A DNA stretch of 64,000 bases from Nomia melanderi (Eukaryota; Arthropoda; Insecta; Hymenoptera; Halictidae): positions 1,860,001-1,924,000 of the forward strand of contig NW_027475143.1 of the NCBI RefSeq assembly GCF_051020985.1, given 5' to 3'. Position 1 is the stretch's first letter. Each line of letters opens with the position of its first letter. A model generated the notes under the pieces. The model did no database searches and was not told the origin of the DNA. It saw only the letters and a program-made list of their open reading frames with translations. Both the position numbers and the translations under genes were made by a program. Positions 11,903-24,839 of the stretch are shown piece by piece.

Positions 11903-14900
11903 ATCGGGTGATATCTCGGGTGCTAGTAGAGATAGCGCAATAAACCAAAGTGAATTATCTGCAGGAGGCCCTGGCGCATGAATCTGTGCAGCGGGAACGA
12001 CCTCGAACCACCAGGGGCCGAGAAAACCACCGTCTCATGGGGCCGGACAGTCAGGGTCAGGGAAAAATCCAATATATTTCTGGTGATATCTCGGGTTATA
12101 TTACAGATAGAACAATAAATCAAAGTGCATTGTTTGTAGGAGGCCCTGGTGCATGAATCTGTGCAGCGGGAACGACCTGGGACCACCAGGGGCCGATAAA
12201 ACCACCGACACATGGGGCCGGACACTCAGGGTCAGGGAAATATCCAATATATATCGGGTGATATCTCGGGTGCTAGTAGAGATAGCGCAATAAACCAAAG
12301 TGAATTATCTGCAGGAGGCCCTGGCGCATGAATCTGTGCAGCGGGAACGACCTCGCACCACCAGGGGCCGAGAAAACCACCGTCTCATGGGGCCGGACCC
12401 TCAGGCTCAGGGAAAAATCCAATATATATCTGGTGATATCTCGGGTGCTATTACAGATAGCCCAAGAAATCAAAGTGCAATGTCTGTATTAGGCCCCGGT
12501 GCATGAATCTGTGCTGCCGGAACGACCTCGGACAACCAGGGGCCGAGAAAACCACCGTCTCATGGGGCCGGACACTCAGGGTCAGGGAAAAATCCAATAT
12601 ATATCTGGTGATATCTCGGGTGCTATTAGAAATAGCGCAATAAATCAGAGTGCATTGTCTGTAGGAGGCCCTGGCGCATGAATCTGTGTAGCGGGAACGA
12701 CCTCGGACCACCAGAGGCCGAGAAAACCACAGTCTCATGGGGCCGGACAGTCAGGGTCAGGGGAAAATCCAATATATATCTGGTGATATCTCGGGTGCTA
12801 TTAGAGATAGCGCAATAAACCAAAGTGAATTATCTGCAGGAGGCCCTGGCGCATGAATCTGTGCAGCGGGAACGAACTCGGACAACCAGGGGCCGAGAAA
12901 ACCACAGTCTCATGTGGCCGGACACTCAGGGTCAGGGAAAAATCCAATATATATCTGGTGATATCTCGGGTGCTATTAGAAATAGCGCAATAAATCAAAG
13001 TGCATTGTCCGTATTAGGCCCCGGCGCATGAATCTGTGCAGCGGGAACGACCTCGGACCACCAGGGGCCGAGAAAACCACCGTCTCATGGGGCCGGACAG
13101 TCAGGGTCAGGGAAAAATCCAATATATTTCTGGTGATATCTCGGGTGCTATTATAGATAGCCCAAGAAATCAAAGTGCATTGTCTGTAGGAGGCCCTGGC
13201 GCATGAATCTGTGCAGCGGGAACGACCTCGGACCACCAGGGGCCGAGAAAACCACAGTCTCATGGGGCCGGACACTCAGGGTCAGGGGAAAATCCAATAT
13301 ATATCTGGTGATATCTCGGGTGCTATTAGAGATAGCGCAATAAACCAAAGTGAATTATCTGCTGGAGGCCCTGGCGCATGAATCTGTGCAACGGTAACCA
13401 CCTCGGACCACCAGGGGCCGAGAAAACCACAGTCTCATGGGACCGGACACTCAGGGTCAGGGGAAAATCCAACATATATCTGGTGATATCTCGGTTTATA
13501 TTACAGATAGCACAATAAATCAAAGTGCATTGTCTGTATTAGGACCCGGCGCATGAATCTGTGAAGCGGGAACGACCTCGGATCACCAGGGGCCGAGAAA
13601 ACCACCGTCTCATGGGGCCGGACACTCAGGGTCAGTGAAACATCCAATATATATCTGGTGATATCTCGGGTGCTATTACAGATAGCGCAATAAATCAAAG
13701 TGCATTGTCTGTAGGAGGCCCTGGCGCATGAATCTGTGCAGCGGGAACGACCTCGGACCACCAGGGGCCGAGAAAACCACAGTCTCATGGGGCCGGACAC
13801 TCAGGGTCAGGGGAAAATCCAATATATATCTGGTGATATCTCGGGTGCTATTAGAGATAGCGCAATAAACCAAAGTGAATTATCTGCAGGAGGCCCTGGC
13901 GCATGAATCTGTGCAACGGGAACGACCTCGGACCACCAGGGGCCGAGAAAACCACCGTCTCATGGGGCCGGACACTCAGGCTCAGGGAAAAATCCAATAT
14001 ATTTCTGGTGATATCTCGGGTTATATTACAGATAGAACAATAAATCAAAGTGCATTGTTTGTAGGAGGCCCCGGCGCATGAATCTGTGCAGCGGGAACGA
14101 CCTCGGACCACCAGGGGCCGAGAAAACCACAGTCTCATGGGACCGGACACTCAGGGTCAGGGGAAAATCCAACATATATCTGGTGATATCTCGGTTTATA
14201 TTACAGATAGCACAATAAATCAAAGTGCATTGTCTGTATTAGGACCCGGCGCATGAATCTGTGAAGCGGGAACGACCTCGGATCACCAGGGGCCGAGAAA
14301 ACCACCGTCTCATGGGGCCGGACACTCAGGGTCAGTGAAAAATCCAATATATATCTGGTGATATCTCGGGTGCTATTACAGATAGCGCAATAAATCAAAG
14401 TGCATTGTCTGTAGGAGGCCCTGGCGCATGAATCTGTGCAGCGGGAACGACCTCGGACCACCAGGGGCCGAGAAAACCACAGTCTCATGGGGCCGGACAC
14501 TCAGGGTCAGGGGAAAATCCAATATATATCTGGTGATATCTCGGGTGCTATTAGAGATAGCGCAATAAACCAAAGTGAATTATCTGCAGGAGGCCCTGGC
14601 GCATGAATCTGTGCAACGGGAACGACCTCGGACCACCAGGGGCCGAGAAAACCACCGTCTCATGGGGCCGGACACTCAGGCTCAGGGAAAAATCCAATAT
14701 ATTTCTGGTGATATCTCGGGTTATATTACAGATAGAACAATAAATCAAAGTGCATTGTTTGTAGGAGGCCCTGGTGCATGAATCTGTGCAGCGGGAACGA
14801 CCTCGGACCACCAGGGGCCGAGAAAACCACCGTCTCATGGGGCCGGACACTCAGGGTCAGGGAAGAATCCACTATATACCTGGTGATATCTCGGGTGCTA

Positions 14901-17900
14901 TTAGAGATAGCGCAATAAACCAAAGTGAATTATCTGCAGGAGGCCCTGGCGCATGAATCTGTGCAGCGGGAACGACCTCGGACCACCAGGGGCCGAGAAA
15001 ACCACAGTCTCATGGGGCCGGACACTCAGGGTCAGGGGAAAATCCAATATATATCTGGTGATATCTCGGGTGCTATTAGAGATAGCGCAATAAACCAAAG
15101 TGAATTATCTGCAGGAGGCCCTGGCGCATGAATCTGTGCAACGGGAACGACCTCGGACCACCAGGGGCCGAGAAAACCACCGTCTCATGGGGCCGGACAC
15201 TCAGGCTCAGGGAAAAATCCAATATATTTCTGGTGATATCTCGGGTTATATTACAGATAGAACAATAAATCAAAGTGCATTGTTTGTAGGAGGCCCTGGT
15301 GCATGAATCTGTGCAGCGGGAACGACCTCGGACCACCAGGGGCCGAGAAAACCACCGTCTCATGGGGCCGGACACTCAGGGTCAGGGAAGAATCCACTAT
15401 ATACCTGGTGATATCTCGGGTGCTATTAGAGATAGCGCAATAAACCAAAGTGAATTATCTGCAGGAGGCCCTGGCGCATGAATCTGTGCAGCGGGAAGGA
15501 CCTCGGACCACCAGGGGCCGAGAAAACCACCGTCTCATGGGGCCGGACACTCAGGGTCAGGGAAAAATCCAATATATATCTGGTGATATCTCGGGAGCTA
15601 TTACAGATATCGCAATAAATCAAAGTGCATTGTCTGCAGGAGGCCCTAGCGCATGAATCTGTGCAGCGAGATCGATCTCTGACCACCAGGGGCCGAGAAA
15701 ACCACCGACGCATGGGGCCGGGCACTCAGGGTCAGGGAAAAATCCAATATATATCTGGTGATATCTCGGGTTCTATTACAGATAGCGCGATAAATCAAAG
15801 TGCATTGTCTGTAGGAGGCCCTGGCGCGTGAATCTGTGCAGCGGGAACGACCTCGGACCACCAGGGGCCGAGAAAACCACAGTCTCATGGGGCCGGACAC
15901 TCAGGGTCAGGGGAAAATCCAATATATATCTGGTGATATATCGGGTGCTATTAGAGATAGCGCAATAAATCAAAGTGAATTATCTGCAGGACGCCCTGGC
16001 GCATGAATCTGTGCAGCGGGAACGACCTCAGACCACCAGGGGCCGGGACAACAACCGTCTCATGGGGCCGGACACTCAGGGTCAGGGAAAAATCCCAAAT
16101 ATTTCTGGTGATATCTCGGGTTATATTACAGATAGAACAATAAATCAGAGTGCATTGTCTGTAGGAGGCCCTGGCGCATGAATCTGTGCAGCGGGAACGA
16201 CCTGGGACCACCAGGGGCCGAGAAAACCACCGACACATGGGGCCGGACACTCAGGGTCAGGGAAATATCCAATATATATCGGGTGATATCTCGGGTGCTA
16301 GTAGAGATAGCGCAATAAACCAAAGTGAATTATCTGCAGGAGGCCCTGGCGCATGAATCTGTGCAGCGGGAACGACCTCGAACCACCAGGGGCCGAGAAA
16401 ACCACCGTCTCATGGGGCCGGACAGTCAGGGTCAGGGAAAAATCCAATATATTTCTGGTGATATCTCGGGTTATATTACAGATAGAACAATAAATCAAAG
16501 TGGATTGTTTGTAGGAGGCCCTGGTGCATGAATCTGTGCAGCGGGAACGACCTGGGACCACCAGGGGCCGATAAAACCACCGACACATGGGGCCGGACAC
16601 TCAGGGTCAGGGAAATATCCAATATATATCGGGTGATATCTCGGGTGCTAGTAGAGATAGCGCAATAAACCAAAGTGAATTATCTGCAGGAGGCCCTGGC
16701 GCATGAATCTGTGCAGCGGGAACGACCTCGAACCACCAGGGGCCGAGAAAACCACCGTCTCATGGGGCCGGACCCTCAGGCTCAGGGAAAAATCCAATAT
16801 ATATCTGGTGATATCTCGGGTGCTATTACAGATAGCCCAAGAAATCAAAGTGCATTGTCTGTATTAGGCCCCGGTGCATGAATCTGTGCAGCGGGAACGA
16901 CCTCGGACCACCAGAGGCCGAGAAAACCACAGTCTCATGGGGCCGGTCACTCAGGGTCAGGGGAAAATCCAATATATATCTGGTGATATCTCGGGTGCTA
17001 TTAGAGATAGCGCAATAAATCAAAGTGAATTATCTGCAGGACGCCCTGGCGCATGAATCTGTGCAGCGGGAACGACCTCGGACCACCAGGGGCCGGGACA
17101 ACAACCGTCTCATGGGGCCGGACACTCAGGGTCAGGGAAATATCCAATATATATCGGGTGATATCTCGGGTGCTAGTAGAGATAGCGCAATAAACCAAAG
17201 TGAATTATCTGCAGGAGGCCCTGGCGCATGAATCTGTGCAGCGGGAACGACCTCGAACCACCAGGGGCCGAGAAAACCACCGTCTCATGGGGCCGGACCC
17301 TCAGGCTCAGGGAAAAATCCAATATATATCTGGTGATATCTCGGGTGCTATTACAGATAGCCCAAGAAATCAAAGTGCATTGTCTGTATTAGGCCCCGGT
17401 GCATGAATCTGTGCAGCGGGAACGACCTCGGACCACCAGGGGCCGAGAAAACCACCGTCTCATGGGGCCGGACACTCAGGGTCAGGGAAAAATCCAATAT
17501 ATATCTGGTGATATCTCGGGTGCTATTACAGATAGCGCAATAAATCAGAGTGCATTGTCTGTAGGAGGCCCTGGCGCATGAATCTGTGTAGCGGGAACGA
17601 CCTCGGACCACCAGAGGCCGAGAAAACCACAGTCTCATGGGGCCGGACGCTCAGGGTCAGGGGAAAATCCAATATATATCTGGTGATATCTCGGGTGCTA
17701 TTAGAGATAGCGCAATAAACCAAAGTGAATTATCTGCAGGAGGCCCTGGCGCATGAATCTGTGCAGCGGGAACGAACTCGGACAACCAGGGGCCGAGAAA
17801 ACCACAGTCTCATGTGGCCGGACACTCAGGGTCAGGGAAAAATCCAATATATATCTGGTGATATCTCGGGTGCTATTAGAAATAGCGCAATAAATCAAAG

Positions 17901-19532
17901 TGCATTGTCCGTATTAGGCCCCGGCGCATGAATCTGTGCAGCGGGAACGACCTCGGACCACCAGGGGCCGAGAAAACCACCGTCTCATGGGGCCGGACAG
18001 TCAGGGTCAGGGAAAAATCCAATATATTTCTGGTGATATCTCGGGTGCTATTATAGATAGCCCAAGAAATCAAAGTGCATTGTCTGCATTAGGCCCCGGT
18101 GCATGAATCTGTGCAGCGCGAACGACCTCGGACCAGCAGGGGCCGAGAAAACCACCGTCTCATGGGGCCGGACACTCAGGGTCAGGGAAAAATCCAATAT
18201 ATATGTCTGGTGATATCTCGGGTTCTATTACAGATAGCGCGATAAATCAAAGTGCATTGTCTGTAGGAGGCCCTGGCGCGTGAATCTGTGCAGCGGGAAC
18301 GACCTCGGACCACCAGGGGCCGAGAAAACCACAGTCTCATGGGGCCGGACACTCATGGTCAGGGGAAAATCGAATATATATCTGGTGATATCTCGGGTGC
18401 TATTAGAGATAGCGCAATAAATCAAAGTGAATTATCTGCAGGACGCCCTGGCGCATGAATCTGTGCAGCGGGAACGACCTCGGACCACCAGGGGCCGAGA
18501 CAACAACCGTCTCATGGGGCCGGACACTCAGGGTCAGGGAAAAATCCAAAATATTTCTGGTGATATCTCGGGTTATTTTACAGATAGAACAATAAATCAG
18601 AGTGCATTGTCTGTAGGAGGCCCTGGCGCATGAATCTGTGCAGCGGGAACGACCTGGGACCACCAGGGGCCGAGAAAACCACCGACACCTGGGGCCGGAC
18701 ACTCAGGGTCAGGGAAATATCCAATATATATCGGGTGATATCTCGGGTGCTAGTAGAGATAGCGCAATAAACCAAAGTCAATTATCTGCAGGAGGCCCTG
18801 GCGCATGAATCTGTGCAGCGGGAACGACCTCGAACCACCAGGGGCCGAGAAAACCACCGTCTCATGGGGCCGGACACTCAGGGTCAGGGAAAAATCCAAT
18901 ATATATCTGGTGATATCTCGGGTGCTATTACAGATAGCGCAATAAATCAAAGTGCATTGTCTGTAGGAGGCCCAGGCGAATGAATCTGGCCAGCAGGAAC
19001 GACCTCCGACCACCAGGGGCCGAGTAAACCACCGTCTCATGGGGCCGGACACTCAGGGTCAGGGAAAAATCCAATATATATCTGGTGATATCTCGGGTGC
19101 TATTACAGATAGCGCAATAAATCAAAGTGCATTGTCTGTAGGAGGCCCAGGCGAATAAATCTGGCCAGCTGGAACGACCTCGGACCACCAGGGGCCGAGA
19201 AAACCACAGTCTCATGGGGCCGCACACTCAGGTTCAGGGTAAAATCCAATATTTATCTGGTGATATCTCGGGTGCTATTACAGATAGCCCAATAAATCAA
19301 AGTGCATTGTCGGTAGGAGGCCCTGGCGCATGAATCTGTGCAGCGGGAACGACCTCGGACCACCAGGGGCCGGGAAAACCACAGTCTCATGGGGCCGGAC
19401 ACTCAGGGTCAGGGGAAAATCCAATATATATCTGGTGATATCTCGGGTGCTATTAGAGATAGCGCAATAAACCAAAGTGAATTATCTGCAGGAGGCCCTG
19501 GCGCATGCATCTGTGCAGCGGGAACGACCTCG
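11903..19532 (+). repeat. Duplicated block D1, right copy (nine monomers shorter)
   Basis: Partner of 1-9205. Its length, 7630 bp, is 1575 bp (exactly nine monomers) shorter. The first substitution that ends the match is at 19533 (G here, C at 9206). The joins at 15752/15753 and 17140/17141 fall inside runs where both possible parents are identical (AATCCAATATAT, and GGACACTCAGGGTCAGGGAAA), as expected from unequal homologous exchange in register. The 11902-bp offset equals 68 monomers plus the 2-bp insertion at 7878. Confidence 0.92.
18205..18206 (+). repeat. 177-bp monomer: 2-bp insertion (copy)
   Basis: Same TATATGTCTGG insertion as at 7878, in the corresponding place of the right copy of block D1. 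Confidence 0.95.
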
Positions 19533-20287
19533 GACCACCAGGGGCCAAGAAAACCACCGTCTCATGGCGCCGGACACTCAGGGTCAGGGAAAAATCCAAT
19601 ATATATCTGGTGATATCTCGGGTGCTATTAGAGATAGCGCAATAAATCAAAGTGCATTGTCTGTAGGAGGCCCAGGCGCATGAATCTGGCCAGCGGGAAC
19701 GACCTCGGACCACCAGGGGCCGAGAAAACCACAGTCTCATGGGGCCGGACACTCAGGGTCAGGGGAAAATCCAATATATATCTGGTGATATCTCGGGTGC
19801 TATTTGAGATAGCGCAATAAATCAAAGTGCATTGTCTGTAGGAGGCCCAGGCGCATGAATCTGGCCAGCGGGAACGACCTCGGACCACCAGGGGCCGAGA
19901 AAACCACAGTCTCATGGGGCCGGACACTCAGGGTCAGGGAAAAATCCAATATATATCTGGTGATATCTTGGGTGCTATTAGAGATAACGTAATAACCCAA
20001 AGTGAATTATCTGCAGGAGGCCCTGGCGCAAGAATCTGTGCAGCGGGAACGACGTCGGACCACCAGGGGCCGAGACAACAACCGTCTCATGGGGCCGGAC
20101 ACTCAGGGTCAGGGAAAAATCCAATATATATCTGATGATATCTTGGGTGCTATTAGAGATAGCGCAATAAACCAAAGTGAGTTATCTGCAGGAGGCCCTG
20201 GCGCCTGAAGCTGTGCAGCGGGAACGACCTCGGACCACCAGGGGCCGAGAAAACCACAGTCTCATGGGGCCGGACACTCAGGGTCAG
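18834..20287 (+). repeat. 14-monomer higher-order repeat, copy 1
   Basis: This 1454-bp segment recurs at 21284-22737 (offset 2450, exactly 14 monomers), with few substitutions (TGGCCAGCAGG here, TGGCTAGCAGG near 21441; CAGCGGGA against CAGCTGGA near 20218). It carries the monomers with GGCGAATAAATCTGGCC, AGGTTCAGGGTAAAATCC, GCATGCATCTG, TATTTGAGATAGC and GCGCAAGAATC in fixed order. Confidence 0.92.
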
Positions 20288-21283
20288 TGAAAAATCCAAT
20301 ATATATGTGGTGATATCTCGGGTGCTATTACAGATAGCGCAATAAATCAAAGTGAATTATCTGCAGTAGGCCCTGGCGCATGAATCTGTGCAGCGGGAAC
20401 GACCTCGGACCACCAGGGTCCGAGAAAAACACCGTCTCATGGGGCCGCACACTCAGGGTCAGTGAAAAATCCAATATATATCTGGTGATATCTCGGGTGC
20501 TATTACAGATAGCGCAATAAGTCAAAGTGCATTGTCTGTAGGAGGACCTGGCGCATGAATCTGTGAAGCGGCAACGACGTCGGACCACCAGGGGCCGAGA
20601 AAACCACAGTCTCATGGGGCCGGACACTCAGGGTCAGTGGAAAATCCAGTTTATATCTGGTGATATCTCGGGTGCTATTAGAGATAGCGCAATAAACCAA
20701 AGTGAATTCCCTGCAGGAGGCCCTGGCGCATGAATCTGTGCAGCGGGATCGACCTCGGACCACCAGGGGCCGAAAAAACCACAGTCTCATGGGGCCGGAC
20801 ACTCAGGGTCTGGGAAAAATCCAAAATATTTCTGGTGATATCTCGGGTTATTTTACAGATAGAACAATAAATCAGAGTGCATTGTCTGTAGGAGGCCCTG
20901 GCGCATGAATCTGTGCAGCGGGAACGACCTGGGACCACCAGGGGCCGAGAAAACCACCGTCTCATGGGGCCGGACTGTCAGGGTCAGGGAAATATCCAAT
21001 ATATATCGGGTGATATCTCGGGTGCTAGTAGAGATAGCGCAATAAACCAAAGTCAATTATCTGCAGGAGGCCCTGGCGCATGAATCTGTGCAGCGGGAAC
21101 GACCTCGAACCACCAGGGCCCGAGAAAACCACCGTCTCATGGGGCCGGACTGTCAGGGTCAGGGAAAAATCCAATATATTTCTGGTGATATCTCGGGTGC
21201 TATTACAGATAGCCCAAGAAATCAAAGTGCATTGTCTGCACTAGGCCCCGGTGCATGAATCTGTGCAGCGCGAACGACCTCGG

Positions 21284-22737
21284 ACCACCAGGGGCCGAGA
21301 AAACCACCGTCTCATGGGGCCGGACACTCAGGGTCAGGGAAAAATCCAATATATATCTGGTGATATCTCGGGTGCTATTACAGATAGCGCAATAAATCAA
21401 AGTGCATTGTCTGTAGGAGGCCCAGGCGAATGAATCTGGCTAGCAGGAACGACCTCCGACCACCAGGGGCCGAGTAAACCACCGTCTCATGGGGCCGGAC
21501 ACTCAGGGTCAGGGAAAAATCCAATATATATCTGGTGATATCTCGGGTGCTATTACAGATAGCGCAATAAATCAAAGTGCATTGTCTGTAGGAGGCCCAG
21601 GCGAATAAATCTGGCCAGCTGGAACGACCTCGGACCACCAGGGGCCGAGAAAACCACAGTCTCATGGGGCCGCACACTCAGGTTCAGGGTAAAATCCAAT
21701 ATTTATCTGGTGATATCTCGGGTGCTATTACAGATAGCCCAATAAATCAAAGTGCATTGTCGGTAGGAGGCCCTGGCGCATGAATCTGTGCAGCGGGAAC
21801 GACCTCGGACCACCAGGGGCCGGGAAAACCACAGTCTCATGGGGCCGGACACTCAGGGTCAGGGGAAAATCCAATATATATCTGGTGATATCTCGGGTGC
21901 TATTAGAGATAGCGCAATAAACCAAAGTGAATTATCTGCAGGAGGCCCTGGCGCATGCATCTGTGCAGCGGGAACGACCTCGGACCACCAGGGGCCAAGA
22001 AAACCACCGTCTCATGGCGCCGGACACTCAGGGTCAGGGAAAAATCCAATATATATCTGGTGATATCTCGGGTGCTATTAGAGATAGCGCAATAAATCAA
22101 AGTGCATTGTCTGTAGGAGGCCCAGGCGCATGAATCTGGCCAGCGGGAACGACCTCGGACCACCAGGGGCCGAGAAAACCACAGTCTCATGGGGCCGGAC
22201 ACTCAGGGTCAGGGGAAAATCCAATATATATCTGGTGATATCTCGGGTGCTATTTGAGATAGCGCAATAAATCAAAGTGCATTGTCTGTAGGAGGCCCAG
22301 GCGCATGAATCTGGCCAGCGGGAACGACCTCGGACCACCAGGGGCCGAGAAAACCACAGTCTCATGGGGCCGGACACTCAGGGTCAGGGAAAAATCCAAT
22401 ATATATCTGGTGATATCTTGGGTGCTATTAGAGATAACGTAATAACCCAAAGTGAATTATCTGCAGGAGGCCCTGGCGCAAGAATCTGTGCAGCGGGAAC
22501 GACGTCGGACCACCAGGGGCCGAGACAACAACCGTCTCATGGGGCCGGACACTCAGGGTCAGGGAAAAATCCAATATATATCTGATGATATCTTGGGTGC
22601 TATTAGAGATAGCGCAATAAACCAAAGTGAGTTATCTGCAGGAGGCCCTGGCGCCTGAAGCTGTGCAGCTGGAACGACCTCGGACCACCAGGGGCCGAGA
22701 AAACCACAGTCTCATGGGGCCGGACACTCAGGGTCAG
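21284..22737 (+). repeat. 14-monomer higher-order repeat, copy 2
   Basis: Middle copy. The segment between copies 1 and 2 (20288-21283) holds monomers also found near 22.9-23.8 kb plus a Region I-like insert around 20.8-21.25 kb with TTATTTTACAGATAGAAC, so the 14-monomer period is interrupted by unrelated monomers. Confidence 0.92.
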
Positions 22738-23933
22738 GGGAAAATCCAATATATATCTGGTGATATCTCGGGTGCTATTACAGATAGCTTAATAAATCAA
22801 AGTGCATTGTCTGTAGGAGGCCCAGGCGAATGAATCTGTGGAGCGGTAACGACCTCGGAACACCAGGGACCGAGAAAACCACCGCCTCATGGGGCCGGAC
22901 ACTCAGGGTCAGTGAAAAATCCAATATATATGTGGTGTTATCTCGGGTGCTATTACAGATAGCGCAATAAATCAAAGTGCATTATCTGTAGGAGACCCTG
23001 GCGCATGAATCTGTGCAGCGGGAACGACCACGGAACACCAGGGACCGAGAAAACCACCGTCTCATGGGGCCGGACACTCAGGGTCAGTGAAAAATCCAAT
23101 ATATATGTGGTGATATCTCGGGTGCTATTACAGATAGCGCAATAAATCAAAGTGAATTATCTGCAGTAGGCCCTGGCGCATGAATCTGTGCAGCGGGAAC
23201 GACCTCGGACCACCAGGGTCCGAGAAAAACACCGTCTCATGGGGCCGCACACTCAGGGTCAGTGAAAAATCCAATATATATCTGGTGATATCTCGGGTGC
23301 TATTACAGATAGCGCAATAAGTCAAAGTGCATTGTCTGTAGGAGGACCTGGCGCATGAATCTGTGAAGCGGCAACGACCTCGGACCACCAGGGGCCGAGA
23401 AAACCACAGTCTCATGGGGCCGCACACTCAGGGTCAGTGAAAAATCCAATATATATCTGGTGATATCTCGGGTGCTATTACAGATAGCGCAATAAGTCAA
23501 AGTGCATTGTCTGTAGGAGGACCTGGCGCATGAATCTGTGAAGCGGCAACGACGTCGGACCACCAGGGGCCGAGAAAACCACAGTCTCATGGGGCCGGAC
23601 ACTCAGGGTCAGTGGAAAATCCAGTTTATATCTGGTGATATCTCGGGTGCTATTAGAGATAGCGCAATAAACCAAAGTGAATTCCCTGCAGGAGGCCCTG
23701 GCGCATGAATCTGTGCAGCGGGAACGACCTCGGACCCCCAGGGGCCGAAAAAACCACAGTCTCATGGGGCCGGACACTCAGGGTCAGGGGAAAATCCAGT
23801 ATATATCTGTTGATATCTCGGGTGCTATTAGAGATAGCGCAATAAACCAAAGTGAATTATCTGCAGGAGGCCCTGGCGCATGAATCTGTGCAACGGTAAC
23901 GACCTCGGACCACCAGGGGTCGAAAAAACGACA

Positions 23934-24839
23934 GTCTCATGGGGCCGGACACTCAGGGTCAGGGAAAAATCCAATATATATCTGGTGATATCTCGGGTGC
24001 TATTACAGATAGCGCAATAAATCAAAGTGCATTGTCTGTAGGAGGCCCAGGCGAATAAATCTGGCCAGCTGGAACGACCTCGGACCACCAGGGGCCGAGA
24101 AAACCACAGTCTCATGGGGCCGCACACTCAGGTTCAGGGTAAAATCCAATATTTATCTGGTGATATCTCGGGTGCTATTACAGATAGCCCAATAAATCAA
24201 AGTGCATTGTCGGTAGGAGGCCCTGGCGCATGAATCTGTGCAGCGGGAACGACCTCGGACCACCAGGGGCCGGGAAAACCACAGTCTCATGGGGCCGGAC
24301 ACTCAGGGTCAGGGGAAAATCCAATATATATCTGGTGATATCTCGGGTGCTATTAGAGATAGCGCAATAAACCAAAGTGAATTATCTGCAGGAGGCCCTG
24401 GCGCATGCATCTGTGCAGCGGGAACGACCTCGGACCACCAGGGGCCAAGAAAACCACCGTCTCATGGCGCCGGACACTCAGGGTCAGGGAAAAATCCAAT
24501 ATATATCTGGTGATATCTCGGGTGCTATTAGAGATAGCGCAATAAATCAAAGTGCATTGTCTGTAGGAGGCCCAGGCGCATGAATCTGGCCAGCGGGAAC
24601 GACCTCGGACCACCAGGGGCCGAGAAAACCACAGTCTCATGGGGCCGGACACTCAGGGTCAGGGGAAAATCCAATATATATCTGGTGATATCTCGGGTGC
24701 TATTTGAGATAGCGCAATAAATCAAAGTGCATTGTCTGTAGGAGGCCCAGGCGCATGAATCTGGCCAGCGGGAACGACCTCGGACCACCAGGGGCCGAGA
24801 AAACCACAGTCTCATGGGGCCGGACACTCAGGGTCAGGG
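23934..24839 (+). repeat. 14-monomer higher-order repeat, partial copy 3
   Basis: 906 bp matching 21484-22389, again at a 2450-bp offset. After 24839 it switches to the GGGGAAAATCC monomer that precedes CAGATAGCTTAATAAATC, matching 22741 onward at 2100 bp. This is a two-monomer shortening at the switch point. A further partial copy lies near 32.0-32.5 kb and another at 37.9-38.8 kb. Confidence 0.9.

Larger units (their letters stand above)
1..19532 (+). repeat. Region I: variant-rich domain built from an 11.9-kb-offset duplication
   Basis: Domain defined by private monomer variants: TTATATTACAGATAGAAC, TCGGTTTATATTACAG, GTATTAGGCCCCGG, CGAGATCGATCTCTGACC, GGGACAACAACC and GTGCTAGTAGAGATAGC. 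The left block (1-9205) recurs at 11903-19532, and 9206-11902 is filled by further rearranged copies of the same variants. For example, 5123 to about 6228 matches 11250 to about 12355 at an offset of 6127. The boundary with Region II is put where the second copy diverges at 19533. The domain extends left beyond the window, because the match already exists at base 1. Confidence 0.85.

Noticed and set aside
1..19532. Assembly artefact as the explanation for the large duplications
   Set aside because: It cannot be excluded without reads, but the copies differ by whole-monomer gains or losses and by scattered substitutions, and the same logic links several offsets consistently. Real duplications are therefore the simpler reading.
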